DNA of 64,000 nt from Ypsolopha sequella (GCA_934047225.1 OW203992.1:19767501-19831500), one strand, 5' to 3'. Shown: positions 23,858-36,110, counted from the stretch's first letter. Program-made: numbers and translations. Notes: generated by a model from the sequence alone, not told the origin.

Positions 23858-26800
23858 TGTACTAAAACCTGTAACACAACCCTTCGCTCACACTGAACTC
23901 CATCGACCCGAATAACAACCCACTTACAACCTACATAGTTTAACGTTTGGTGCTTAATAGAAATGATTTTAACAGATATATGGCCAGAGTGTGATCGTCA
24001 GATTAGAACCTTACGTTGCGCCTTAAGTAGTAACCCAAATTCTTTAGAAGCGATTCAGAGATGAAGATAGCTAACAAACCCTTATTAATAGTCCTGTTCT
24101 AAAATATAACTTATCTTTCACGTGCTAAGTAAATTGGACATAAAATAATTAAAACCAAATTCGTAGATTTAGATATTAAAATCAGAGAATATAAAGTATT
24201 GGTAAAATGTTCAGATTAGAAATTTCACTGTTTGTCAGTTAAGCCAATATATGAAAGTCATAGAGATAAATAGCACTTTGTAAACAATTCTAGATGTAAA
24301 ATTCATTAATGTTTCAAATAATAAAAAGGTGAATAAAATCTCTGTAGCAATTCTGCGCCAGTCAGCCTCTTAAGAGGCTATGTGAATTTACTATGTTAGA
24401 CTATACCCGTTACTTAAGATGATACATCACATTCATATTTTGTTTGTTTATGTTATGAATAAAATGCATTATTATTATTTTTTTTTAATAACCACTACCA
24501 GTAATTGGGGATGGATGAGGTGAGGTATTTCTGAGTTTGAAATTTAATAATTTATTGATGATCAAAGCTGAATAGTATTCTAACAGCTGACCTTTATGTA
24601 TGTTGTAGAACTTATTACTCGATAGATACTTCTATATGAAAATTACTTATTTAGCTGGTAATCTTCGAATAAGTCCATAGGACAGTGAGTAAAATTCTCA
24701 CATCTGTGATTATCTGGTCAATAAAATAGAGACTCAAAGAAAGCCATATTGGCAACTTCTCAGAAGTACCTTCCCTTGGATGTGGAATACCCCCTTGACT
24801 TTTTTTAGTGTATACTTTTTTTTAATTCTAAATTTAAGATTTATTTATTTATTTTTAATTTTACGCGCCTATGTTGGTTCCCTGACTACACAGCTCTGGT
24901 AAAGAACCAACAAGAAATCCAGAGCGTCCCTACCATCGTAGTAACCAAAACTACAAATGACACAACTAATCCAACAGAATGATTTCAGATTTCTAACTTA
25001 TGGCTATCTTGTGTTTCTGTACCAAATATATTTTATTTGTTCTTATGACATTGGTAAGCTAAACTACCCCATTTCAGTGTATAGTTAGCTTGTGGCTGAA
25101 TTTTGCCTGACAAAAGAACAAGTACATTCATACAAATACACCAAATATTACTATTTATTTGAGTAATAAACATTGAAATCACTCGTGTTGCACCATGTCC
25201 CATTCAAAGATTCGGCCTCTTAACAGATCTACTCAAATAGTGACTGACAGTTAAAATTAATTTCTTAGATACTGCTGGTAATACTCAACTTAAAGTTGCT
25301 ATGTCAATTTGACAAAACTATCTAGTAAAAAACTTAGACTTTCATATTCAGCGTACAGTCATTCTGTTTATTATTCAATAGAGAATTTCTATCAAGTCAA
25401 AATTGTAAGTTGTTTCAGTAATAAACTTCTCTAATACAATCGTTTTTGTTGTATTTAATGCAAGTCAGATAAGTACAAATTACTACCAGGTTGAAATTTT
25501 ATCCATTTTCTAAAAATCTCCAAGTTTCAGTAAGGTTTTTACATAATAAGTCTCAAATATATTAAAACTTTTGAATACAATAAATTAGGCTTTCAACCCT
25601 CATTTCATGTAAGAAAGTTTACTTTAAAAATCATTGATTTTCTAGTAATATGAAACTACTGTGACTTTCATCCTTAACAGTATTGCAGTTATTTATGTAG
25701 TCAATTTTATAACTACACTCAGTAGAATAATTTCAATATATTTTGTAAGAGAAATCTGCTCTAGGTAATGTAGTATTAAAAATACTAATAGAACTTTGTT
25801 TTTGTTCTAAAGATGTATTCATTTAATTCCATTGACGAAGAACAACTTTTACTACCCCATATTTGGTGTATAGTATCAGTTAAGGCTTTTATTTTGCCAG
25901 ACAAGGGAAAGCATTTATGCAAACAAATACATCATGTTATGTACTTCAAGTTTATTGAACATTTATAAGAACCAATTGAAATTATTCTCTTCAATAAAGA
26001 TTTCCCGAAACTATTTTCACGGTAATTAGTTTATTAGTTACTTGCCTACTCAATTGAGTAATAAAAGAAAATCCGAAACATTCTATATTTCATCAAGGTT
26101 CTACTCTGTACCAATGCAACATTTCGACAAGGGAGTAAGTAAGTAAATACTGACTAAAAGGTTCGTCAGTCTGCTATACTCTATTTTGGATTCTTATATA
26201 CCAAACTATTTGATTTTACTTTATAACTTAATGTTTACTACGAACTGACCTTAAAAAGGGTTTGATAGGTACTACAGTTATGAACTTTTATGGTCTAGAA
26301 TACATTTCATCAACCTGAATTCTAAATCTAGGCTTTCTATGTTATTTAGGCATATTTTGTGCCAAACTCAAGTCTCTTTATTTCTTGAAAGAAATACCTA
26401 AGTAAATACAATATTTTAAGACATAATTAAGTGGTGAAACTTATGTTTCCTATCATTTCATATTTATTGCCAATATTAAAGCCCTATGCCCTAGCATTCA
26501 AAATTAGTGTTCTGTGGGCATATAAAACCCTCTTAGATAAACAATGAAACTATTTCAGTATCAAAGCCCTATGCCCTTACATTCAAAGTTTAAGTTCTTT
26601 GGACTTATAAAGCCCTCTCAGATAAACAATGAAACTATTTGAATATCAAAGCCTTATGTCCTTACATTCAAAATTGGAGTTCTTTGGACTTTAAAGCCCT
26701 CTCAGATAAGTAAACAATGAAACTATTTGTCAGACAAACTAGTCAACAACAACCTATTCCTGAATCACTAACTCTAATTTTCAGAGGTCCCTATCTACTT

Positions 26801-28606
26801 GAAAACTTGTAACCTATCATAATTGAAATTATTGACCTATTTTCCCTGAACAATGAAGAAAGTTACCTGAAACCTCCCACTTTGCATAATTTCTAAAAAA
26901 ACCTATTAATGTCCTAACAATAGACTTGAATTTTTGGAATTTACCTACCTAACATTTGGCCCTAAAATCAAATGTTCCTAGGCTTTTAAATGTGTGAATT
27001 TTCAAAGCTAGAGGTCCGTCACCTCACATTTACAATTAAACGTGTGTGTGGTTGTATATTGTGCTAGCAAACACCATACAACCCCTCAACTAATCGACAG
27101 AAAGAAGTGAGGCAAGTTGAAACCTCTCTGTGTGCCTAACACCCTAAAACTTTGCCCTACTCAGACAGGGGGTGATACAGTAGGTAAAAAGGACGTCACC
27201 CCGCTGGCTGGGATAGCCTATATGATCATGTGTATATATAAATATATAGATATGAGACCATGACCAGCTCAGTCAGATGACAAAGGACAGAACAAATCGC
27301 AGCCTCTTCACGGCTCGGACGCTTTGCCATAAACATCGCCTTTCATGGAGGATGTGTTTCCAGTATGTAAAACTGGCGCAAGGCCATCCCAGACGCTTGC
27401 TTCCCTCCAGAGGAGGTTAAAACTAGACTCTGTCGTTCACACCAGTAGGTGACCCGAGCCTTAATCCAGTGCGACTTCCGCTCTGTAAGATCCCTGCCTG
27501 ACTCTTCAAGATTTCCCAGCGACTAGCCCTATGCCACTACCCTGGTACATCTTCCCGTTTCCACGTCCGGCATTACTAAGAAGAGACCATACTCCCTTCC
27601 CTCCCCATCAACCCCTGAATCGACCTATGCACTATTACATTATTTAGGTACGTACTTTAATTTCGGAACTTGAAAAGACGATTATCGAACCCTTTACATA
27701 ACGCGGAATCTAGCTCGTTCGCTCGTTCACCCTACACGAATTCAAACGCGTTTGTGTCAATCGCCGAGTCGGAAAAGTCAAAAACTATTGACCATAACCG
27801 AATCTATTTACGAAAAAAGGGCATTCCGCCACCTAAAAGCTAACGCGCACGCGAAAAGGTCCCGAGACCTAACGAACAGATAGATTGACACATTCCGTAT
27901 TTTAATCGCAAATTCCGAAAACAAAATCACTATTAAAACAAACAAAAACTTCCCCAAACAAACTCAAAAATGAACTACACCTTTAAGACTTCTTGCAGCA
28001 CTTCCACTGACGGCGGTGTAAAATTGAATGAGTCCCACCCTACATTTCACCCATTTATATACTAAGTGTGATATCAGCGTTATCAGTGCTATCGGCGTAA
28101 ACGGTGCTAACGGTGTTATGTGCGCTTTCGTGCAGAACGAACAAAAGTGAGACAACCAAACAAGAGTAATAGAGATGGCAACATAACAACAAAAACATGG
28201 CAACAGCATATACTCGGCGTAAGCAGGACAGGACAAAAATATACAAGTAAGAGTGAAAGAGATAGACACATGGTGACAAGCCTAAGGCGTCATCTAGTCT
28301 ACGTGGCAACAACTTGGCAGTTGCGTGACAACAACAGCTAATTTAGGGTTCACGCATAATTGGAAACCATAATGTTTGAAATTGAAAGTTTATTCTTAAT
28401 TCCTTCCATATTGGACCGATTGTTTGGGCCGGTGGTTGAGTTTACTGTATTTATCATTTAAAATCAGTTATTCTACGCGATCGATTTCAATTTGCTTTAT
28501 TTATTTCAACGTGATTTATTTGATTACATACAACAATCTTCCTGCCCATTATCATAACATTTATTTGTGAATTGAGACGTGAACAGATGAGGTACGATCT
28601 GTCACA
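23858..28606 (-). repeat. LTR copy at the high-coordinate end (inferred 5' LTR)
   Basis: Partner of 11148-15896. Left boundary: sequence identity starts at TGTACTAAAACC and the flank differs immediately outside (CATAT against CTAA). Right boundary: identity ends at GTCACA and is followed by the CTAA target duplication. A 4.7-kb LTR is far longer than the few hundred bases usual in insect LTR elements. Confidence 0.9.
26478..26730. repeat. Three-copy 85-bp tandem array, copy in the other LTR
   Basis: Same array as 13768-14020 at the offset of 12,710 bases, confirming it was part of the LTR at insertion. Confidence 0.9.
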
Positions 28607-28610
28607 CTAA

Positions 28611-29519
28611 CCATGTATATTTATATATATTATGCCCTTCAAAAATATTCAGGGTTGTAATGTAATAAAAATAACCACGAAGGTTATGTATGGCGGTTGC
28701 TCCACTTCTTACCTAACCTACTGCTCTCTTTTGCGCTGGTATTGGTAAAAGTTCATTTATACTGAAATTATTAATATTATAATATTAATTTTAAAGTATA
28801 ATTTTATAGTTCGTTTATATACATATATATATCTATCCCTTATATTTTCTGTGTCAGTTTAGGTATTCGTTTATTATATCGTTAGGACATTATTAAAGTT
28901 ACCTTCTTTTAGTATACTCTATTTTACATTTATATCCCCTCTATATCTGCAGACAGACAGACAAAAGTTCTAAAAGTTTTAGTATTGGCCTTAGTACAAT
29001 ACCAATAAATTTAAAATTTTCATTTAAAATTTTGAATAAATATTCAATGTACAGACATTACTTAATTATTTATTAGTATATTGATCAATTTAGGACGTCG
29101 TTTTTGTTCTTAGCTTCTCAATAATTCAGGCAGCTCCTGGACTATGTGTATACGCAAATGGAATCACCTGCTTAGCTCCGCTCTTAGGGTCAAAATCACT
29201 TATTATCGCCCCCACATTTCAGTTCAAAAATATTACTGTTGCGATAATGCCATAAGAAACCAGTACCAATTAATGTTTAAGACAATGATGTTATAATTTT
29301 GATCGCGAGTTGCGCACGCACATTGTTGCCTCGGTTTGTGGTTCACCTGTCGGCTCTCAGCAGGGAACTTCGTGTAAAACCAGCTTAAGAGGCCCCTTTA
29401 CGCCAGGATTATTCTTAAGATTCATACAAAAGGTAAAAACTGATTGTGAAGTCAACAGCTTATTTTATTCATACTTTTGTTTCATGAATATTATGTAACA
29501 ACATCCAACTACATCTTTA
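28611..29519. other. Intronic AT-rich sequence beside the LTR insertion
   Basis: Nothing recognised except a short CAGACAGACAGACA run near 28954 that may be a relic of the GGGTTCCGTA repeat family. Confidence 0.5.
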
Positions 29520-29646
29520 TACAACGCAAAAATCAAAATTTGATGAGACACCATCATAATAGCTGTCAGGATATCGTGAATATTGCCTCGTTTTTACGCA
29601 AAGTTTACCAAGTTGTATTATTTTTATTTACACTGGAAATAAAATA

Positions 29647-30279
29647 AAAACCGGCCAAGTGCATGTCGGGCCACGCGCAATGTAGGGTGCCATAGTTGCC
29701 CTGCATAATATGCGGACTTCTTCTCCAAGTACATTTTATAAGTTTGTCGACTAATACAGATCGCGCCAAACTTCTAGTACGCTCTGAAGTTGCTCTGTCC
29801 AAGAACGGCCCATATATTTTGTTCCTGCTGATGCGAATCGCCCCGTGTTTAGAGGGGACTAAAAGTTTGGCGCGATCTGTACTCGTTAACTTGTAAAGCC
29901 TACTTAGCTGTAATAGTTTTCCTTTTAATTTCGTCATGTATACTACTGCCGTGATTTTTTTCACGACTCCAAATACAACCGTTTCGCTGGCATGGGGGGG
30001 ACACTTGACTCTAACAAAAATTAACACTTTTAATCTTAATATTTCGCAAATGGAACCCTGGATCGAAAAATAGTCTTCTCATACCCCCACTATTTTTAAA
30101 TTACCTATCCAACGACACCCCACATTATGGGATAAACGAGGAAAAAAAACATCCCCACTTTACCCCAAAAAAAAAATCTTTTTAAAAATTTTACTGTACC
30201 GCTTTATTGGCGTAATAAATATGTATACCCATGCCAAATTACAGCTTTCTAGTACTAATAGTCTCTAAGCTAAGCCGCG

Positions 30280-30310
<31 letters not shown>

Positions 30311-30363
30311 GGACATGGCGAAACTATAAGGGTTCCTTGTTGTTGACTACGGAACCCTAAAAA
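29647..30363 (+). repeat. GGCCAAGTGC / CGGAACCCTA interspersed repeat with nested MITE
   Basis: Begins AACCGGCCAAGTGCATGTCG and ends GACTACGGAACCCTAAAAA after a CAGACAGA microsatellite, the layout of a very common lepidopteran repeat. Reverse-orientation copies lie at 51089-51710 and 55524-56174. A 127-bp MITE is inserted near its 5' end. The 140-codon minus frame across it is produced by the palindromic MITE. Confidence 0.85.
29755..29881. mobile_element. 127-bp MITE with TACAGATCGCGCCAAACTT termini
   Basis: Terminal inverted repeats of about 32 bp (TACAGATCGCGCCAAACTTC against TACAGATCGCGCCAAACTTT on the other strand). The terminal TA may be the target duplication, suggesting a Tc1/mariner-type MITE. 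A second, truncated copy is at 878-920. Confidence 0.85.
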
Positions 30364-30540
30364 GAAATACATCAATACTGAAAATAAAAAAGAGAGTTTG
30401 GGTTGGAGTGTGGTGTGGGGGTGAGGTAAATATATACAAAGATATATGCAAAGTTTCATTGAGATCAAAGCCATCAGGACGTCACAAACAATTTATACGG
30501 CAGCTGAGCGGGATAGCCCATCTTAAGGTTTTTGTACTAA
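30364..30540 (-). repeat. Older repeat split by the insertion at 29647-30363 (upper half)
   Basis: On the minus strand it reads TTTGTGACGTCC ... GGCTTTGATCTCAATGAAAC ... TTTCAGTATTGATG. The lower half (29525-29646) continues AAACTTTGCGTAAAAACGAG ... GATATCCTGA. Both halves are contiguous in the copy at 37640-38035. Confidence 0.7.
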
Positions 30541-31779
30541 ACTCGATAAAATAATACTACATTTACGTAGAAAATTACGTAAGGAATGACCACATTTACT
30601 TGTGTTATATCTATTGATATGCAGCAGTTGTAATGAAGCCATTTAAAACTAACAGCATTACCAGATAATGTTATTAATAAAAAAATATATATTGTAGGAC
30701 TGAATATCAAAGTATGTAGAAACTCTTCTATAATGTGTCCCAAAAATATCTGTCGATACTTTAAGGTTTTTGTTTTTAAAGATATAAATATTCTTATTAT
30801 ACGTAATACGGTAAAGTGGTCTCACGATATATTTCGGGTCTGATCAGGGGGGCTATTCCGTAGAAACAGTTGAAGCGAGACTTCTAAAATTCGAGCAAGA
30901 GTTCGACAGATAAAACAGGTTTTTACGCTCGAGACGGCTAATTTGACAGGCTGACCCTGGACCCGGTATCAGTTGAGTATTTCGGTACTTTAAGGATATA
31001 AGCTATAACAGATTTTTAATTAAAACTTTTAATTTACGTTATTAGAAAATGCTGATAGATAATTTGGATAAATACGTTATTTTGTAAATTGAAAAGAACG
31101 ATACCATTTTCTTTGAATTAATAAATTATTGTTCCATTTAAAATTTAAAAAGTATATTAATTTTTACAAATACACTTTCATATACTGTTCTCATAAAATT
31201 AAATGGATATTTAATTTAAAAAAAAATAAGGTATTTTTAAAATAATGGAATTTATTTAATACAAACTAATACAGTAGGCTAAAATTTATTTCATGAGCAA
31301 TCATAATATTTTCCTGGGAAAAAATACAAAATTAAATTAAACAAGCATTTTCAATTAATATTAAATGTGTTCTTCGACAAAAATGATGATTTTTAGTTTC
31401 ATACGTTAAAGTATTGACAGATCTTTTTGGGACAAACTGTAGAGCCTACTAATAAACGGCACCTGTTCTTCGTCGAGCAAAAACTGTATTACAATAATAA
31501 CTGGTCATAATCGTCAGTAATCGTTGACTACAAAACTACAATAACTGTCAAAACGGCACTAAATATTGTTTGTTAAATGCCATAAGTTTTTTTTTTTTTT
31601 TGTTCAACACCTTTTGGTAGGGTAATTGTGAAGGCTGTGCCTGTTTAAGAGGTAATCAAAAGGTGCGTCTTGTGGCAAAGGTGAAGCCGCCGTATTCTAG
31701 AGCGTTTGACCATGTTTCATAGAAACCATGCGACCATCATATTAGAGCCAAATGTTACCTAAACTTTTTTCTTATCTTT
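30541..31779. other. Intronic AT-rich sequence, no gene
   Basis: Contains a decayed repeat around 30810-30980 (TCACGATATATTTCGGGTCT then GATCAG). Remaining sequence is A/T-rich without structure I recognise. Confidence 0.5.
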
Positions 31780-31870
31780 GTTTTCACCCAAAGGTTGCCT
31801 GGAAAATATTGCTGTTAGCAATAAATGGCGCCTTTGTACACTGTAAATTATTTTTAAATGTCCTGTATCA
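31780..31870 (+). repeat. Fragment of a LINE 3' end (AAAGGTTGCCTGGAA family)
   Basis: CACCCAAAGGTTGCCTGGAA, then ATGGCGCCTTTGTACA. The same core occurs at 33597 and 50379 with ATTC-rich tails, as in CR1-like LINEs of insects. Confidence 0.6.
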
Positions 31871-31987
31871 TGTTTTTGTATAAATCAACATAAAGCGAAA
31901 AAAAAATACATGTACCTAATTTATGCCAAAATTTCTATTTGAATCATATTTGTTGATAATACCTAATCCTAATTAAAAATAATAAAA

Positions 31988-32155
31988 CAGTGGGTCTACC
32001 ACGTAATTCTGATTTTCATCAACATCAACTTGAGATTGAAATTTGACTTGCGTGCGACGACACCCGCCTAATATGCCATCTCTTTTGCACGCGTTGAATT
32101 TTGCATGCATTTGCTTGAAGTTGATACAAATCAGAATTACGTGGTAGACCCGCTG
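31988..32155. mobile_element. 168-bp MITE with CAGYGGGTCTACCACG termini
   Basis: CAGTGGGTCTACCACGTAAT at the left and its inverse (CAGCGGGTCTACCACGTAAT) at the right, with pairing continuing through TTCTGATTT and TCAACTTCAAG-like sequence. No convincing target duplication seen. Confidence 0.8.
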
Positions 32156-32505
32156 GTCAAGTGTGAGTAGAATCGTACTCTAAAGAAGAATTGAAAATAA
32201 ACATAAAATAAAAACTATTCATTACGTAAATTGCACGAAAAAGAAACTGCAAAATTAAGTTCGTCAAGTTTTATTAAGTTCGTCAAGTTATATTCCACAT
32301 AGAATTTGAAATTAATGATTTTCAGATTTATTCCTTCACTTGTGCCAAAACGCCTCAAATATCAGGATCATAAGTGGCCGGAAGTAATAGGTTTTGATGA
32401 GCAGTCAGTGAGTGGAATAATAATTGTATTAACTTTTATTGCGTTAAACTAAAATTTTGAATTTTTTAAAAGCATGAGGCTATAGAGTCTGTAGCATAGA
32501 CCTTA

Positions 32506-32868
32506 GTCATCCATCATCCATCGGCCTAGTTCGTCCACTGCTGGACAAAAGCCTTTCCAGGACTTTGCCACTCCCGGCGGTCATCCTGGAAGAATTGACC
32601 ATACTCACACACGCTGGGGTTGATGAGCGCGATGCCGGAACCCTCGCACCAGTGACGCCTTTGCCCGTCACCAGTCTGTTCCATATAAGGCCCGACTATT
32701 AGGGATGGATATACTGCCATCGATTGGTCCTGGGCATGGTGGGCCTTCTGGTTTTTTGCCTGTGAGCTGTCCTCTTACTCTCCCCCGAATTACTTCGAGG
32801 GGATCTCCAAGTAAGATGGTGTTACCTCCACAGTCGAGCCCGGCATCAGTTCTACCACCTGTTAGACC
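32506..32868. repeat. Interspersed repeat GTCCACTGCTGGACAAAAGC, copy 2
   Basis: Same family as 8449-8830, with CATCGGCCTAGTTCGTCCAC at one end and GGCATCAGTTCTACCACC at the other. It abuts a LINE fragment directly at its high-coordinate side. Confidence 0.8.
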
Positions 32869-32877
32869 TTAGTAATC

Positions 32878-33072
32878 GATATTATTTTTAACTCCTTTCG
32901 CTGCAGGGAGACTCACCTGCTAAGTATTTCTAAGCACACTTTTGCTTCATATGGGAAGTCTTTTGCGGTCAAGGCTGTGTGTCTTTGGAACGAGTTACCC
33001 ACTGAGATTCGTATGTCGTCTTCATTGGCGATCTTTAAGAAGAATGTAGATCTCATTACAAAGATTCATTAG
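32878..33072 (+). pseudogene. LINE reverse-transcriptase C-terminal tail (fragment)
   Basis: An open frame of about 64 codons ending at TAG (33070-33072) encodes HTFASYGKSFAVKAVCLWNE, LPTEIRMSSSLAIFKKN and a short tail. The pattern SFAVxAVxLWNxLPxxIR...IFK is the usual C-terminus of many animal non-LTR retrotransposon polymerases (CR1/jockey-like). Only the last part is present, so this is a 5'-truncated copy. A matching LINE 3' end begins near 33597. Confidence 0.75.
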
Positions 33073-33596
33073 GTTGGTAGTCTTGTCGGCTAATTATATA
33101 AGTATATTCAATCTATTGATATTATTTTATTTATTATATATTTATTATTATGTACATATTATTATGTTCTTGTTTATTTGTTTAAGTAAGTTTTTATGTT
33201 TTATAGTATTATTTAGTTTTAAACTTAAGTTACTTTTTTGATATTTAAGTTTTAATAAATTAATAATTATGTGTACCTATTTTACATAGTAAGTTTGGGT
33301 ATTTATTATGGTGTAAGTTTAATTAGGTGGGTAGTAAAGCCGGCTTTAATTCTAGTTGTGGTTCTGTCAGCACTTTAAATTTTCTGAAGTAATTTAGCTT
33401 CTGTTCTTGACATTTAAAGACTATTTTGTAATAAAGGAAATATAGTTTTGACAGCACTTAGATTAAAACTAAAGCCTTAGAATCGGATTTAGTATATCTG
33501 TATTATAAACAAGTTGTTAAGTAGATTTATTTTGACCTTATTTACAGATTTTTTTGTCTCATCATTGCCTGTCCCCCATTTTTCGTACTATTATAA

Positions 33597-33760
33597 TTTT
33601 TTCACCAACCAAAGGTTGGCTGGAAAAAATCGCTCCAAGTGATAAGTCTGCCATAGTACAAATTTATTTTTCAGAACTGTGCTTTTCTTTTTAGTGAGTT
33701 TTATGTACAATAAAGTATCCATTCATCATGTCATTCATTCATTCATTTAACTTGTTCAAT
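33597..33760 (+). repeat. CR1-like LINE 3' end with CATTC tail
   Basis: CACCAACCAAAGGTTGGCTG, ATCGCTCCAAGTGATAAGTC, then a CATTCATTCATTC tail. It lies 0.5 kb downstream of the LINE polymerase tail at 32878-33072 and may be its own 3' UTR. Confidence 0.7.
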
Positions 33761-35042
33761 CTCTGCCTCAGAATAAGGGCCTTCCGACTAGTTGCGACAC
33801 GGACAGACAGACGGACAACAAAGTGATCCTACAAGTTTTCTGTTTTTTCATAATCACGTACTCTAAAAAACACACATTGCACGGAATTGCTGTTACCAAA
33901 TATAAATATAATTATCGAAACTTGATGATAAAACATGATCATTGTAAGATGGCTATCCCAATCAAAAATACTTATTGAGGTGAGCCGTTTTGCAATAATC
34001 ATAACTATAATTCTAAGCTAAATTAAGATTTAATAGCAGAAATTGAAACAATTACGAGTATGTATTGTACAACTAAAGCGATTATAATAATTGTAACATT
34101 TTCTTGACGGACATTTTCCAATGAATCTTTAAACTGTAGCGAATTATTAAGAATTCAGTTTCGACGGTTAAACATGCACAACATATAATTGGCACTTACA
34201 TACCTTACACTTCAGTTCTTACTTACAACCAAAGCAACATATCTGTAGGCTTGTCAACTGACATCGACACCTGCCGCGGAAAATTGTCAAAGTATTTTCT
34301 TTTCGACATCGATTGCCAAAAACTATGTTTTTCTCTGTATCATGTTCTCCCTTCTGAAATCCCCCGCCTCGTCAACTTCAGCTTTTTATTGTCCCTTGTT
34401 TATAGTCCCTTTGTATATTTATTATGTAGATTTATTAAATTAAATAATATTAAATTATAATAGGGATAGTCCCATTAGCAATATTTACTCTAGGTACCTA
34501 ATTCTAGTTCTTTCCTATTTTTTTTTGTCTGCCTTTTTATTTTATTTATTTTTTATCCTTATTTTATTATACTCGCGGAAGATCGATGAGATTATAATTT
34601 TCGTTTAGTTGTAGGTACCTAATTGTTATATAACCACTGCGCGTCTTTTTTCTTTTAAAAACTTGACATTGGCGGAACTAATGTGCGAAGTCACTTTATC
34701 GGAAGCCAGATAAAATGGCATTGAATTGAATTGAATTCTTTTCGACAGTTTAGTCAGGAAACCTCTACCAGAACCAAAAGGTAAAAAAAAAGCTACTGAC
34801 GGCAAAATTTTTTTTTGTACCTTTATTTTGTGCTCTTCAGCAATATTTTCCTCTGCAGGATGTCGACATGTCAGGTCCACAAGGATATACAATAAATAAA
34901 ATGTTGTTTAATGAACAGAAAGTCACTTGTGCTATCTCACAAATTCATGAACCGGTTACGCTCCTATGGAATTATTAAAGGACTGTATTATAATGTTAAA
35001 TTATAATCAGTGCGATCAATGACACTATTATAAAAATTCATA
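33761..35042. other. Intronic AT-rich sequence, no gene
   Basis: Includes a short CGGACAGACAGACGGACA relic (33801) and a TGAATTGAATTGAATTC microsatellite near 34714-34737. Nothing else recognised. Confidence 0.5.
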
Positions 35043-35310
35043 AAAGATAGCAGCGGTAGAACGCCTCTCAATCTTGAGACCCAGGTTCGATCCCCGGTCG
35101 GGCAATCACCAATGCTTAGCACTTGCTGAATGGTGAAGGAAAACATCGTAAGGAAACTTTAGGAAACCTGCATGCCCTGAAAAGCGTGTATTTGTGCCTG
35201 AAGAACGGCGATAGGGCTCCATCACATTGGGACTTAATAATCGTTGGGGAAAAGCGGGTTTACACTCGGGAACACCTCTAACACCCCCTTGGGAATTCAA
35301 GTCATGACGA
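35043..35310 (+). mobile_element. Lepidopteran tRNA-derived SINE
   Basis: Head: TAGCAGCGGTAGAACGCC (A box) and CCAGGTTCGATCCCCGGTC (B box). Body: GGTGAAGGAAAACATCGTAA, then GGAAACCTGCATGCC, the conserved body motif of an abundant lepidopteran SINE. It ends before an (AT)n run at about 35317-35352. Confidence 0.85.
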
Positions 35311-35987
35311 TAATATTTATATATATATATATATAAATATATATATTTAATATTTATGACTAGCCTTTTGCCCACGGCTCCCGGGAGAAAATTAATGTAA
35401 GTATACCCGTTTTAAATAATTAATTACATGTATTTTAGTGAAAACGTTTCTATTTTATAGTAAAGTGACAAATTTCGCTCCAATCATGTGTATTTACACG
35501 AAACCAACAAAGGCAACATATATCACAGATATCTTTGTTGTGTAGTCAATTACGATTTCCCCTCACGTAGTCGAATATCGGTAGATAATCGGCTAAGTAT
35601 TAAAAATCGATTTAACCAATAACAGTAACTGATGGTCATTATTTATTACACATGCACATTAAATAAATGACAGATATCGGTTACTTACGCCATACGAAGG
35701 CTTGCATAGGATCTTGTGAACTATTTTAGTTGGGTATGTAACGATTTTATTTAAAATTAAAAATTACGTCGTAGCCTAAAATCCCTGAATTGTTAAATCC
35801 GAGGTTCGTCCGTGTTTCACCGAAACCCACGTTTCACCGACGATTTTTGCGTCCCAGCGTGATGGGAGGTTAGCTCTACCGCCGCACGTCAGGCACAAAT
35901 ATAGACATGTTATAAATACAAATGATTAAAGTTTTGTTTTAGGTTTCTTTATGAATAAATGATTTTTTACGAAATAATTTTTCGGAT

Positions 35988-36110
35988 GACCTCTGTGGTC
36001 TAGTGGTTTAATTCTCGACCACTAATCTGGAGGTAACAGATTCAAATCCCGCTGGAAGGATGGCACGTTAAGACCCTGCCCACAGGACACAACAATCGTA
36101 TTAAGGCATG
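35988..36110 (+). mobile_element. tRNA-derived SINE head
   Basis: GACCTCTGTGGTCTAGTGG (A box TGGTCTAGTGG), then AACAGATTCAAATCCCGCTG (B box), followed by GTTAAGACCCTGCCCACAGG. This is a tRNA-like head with unrelated body; the stems are too degraded for a functional tRNA. Confidence 0.65.

Larger units (their letters stand above)
11148..28606 (-). mobile_element. Giant non-autonomous LTR retrotransposon (LARD-like), 17.5 kb
   Basis: Two 4,749-bp direct repeats begin with TGTACTAAAACC and end with GATCTGTCACA, so each has TG...CA ends. The element is flanked by CTAA at 11144-11147 and 28607-28610, a 4-bp target duplication. The 7,961-bp interior (15897-23857) has no reading frame above about 80 codons and no recognisable gag, protease, reverse transcriptase, RNase H or integrase motif. 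It therefore cannot move without proteins supplied in trans. LARD elements of plants have this layout (about 4.5-kb LTRs with a non-coding interior). Minus orientation is inferred from a purine run next to the 15896 end and a primer-site-like stretch next to 23858. It lies in intron 3 of the T-box gene. Confidence 0.85.

Noticed and set aside
11148..28606. Plain segmental duplication or assembly artefact as explanation of the 4.7-kb repeats
   Set aside because: TG...CA ends and an exact CTAA duplication at the outer flanks only are specific to LTR integration; an artefact would not create them. Read-level evidence is still not available here.
29605..30027. 140-codon minus-strand frame
   Set aside because: It runs across a repeat and a palindromic MITE; its repeated RAKLL/ARSVLV pieces come from the MITE arms.
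30815..30860. Possible fourth hammerhead core (minus CTGATCA ... GAAATATATCG)
   Set aside because: The conserved GA of CTGATGA is changed and stem II is essentially absent, so it is at most a relic.
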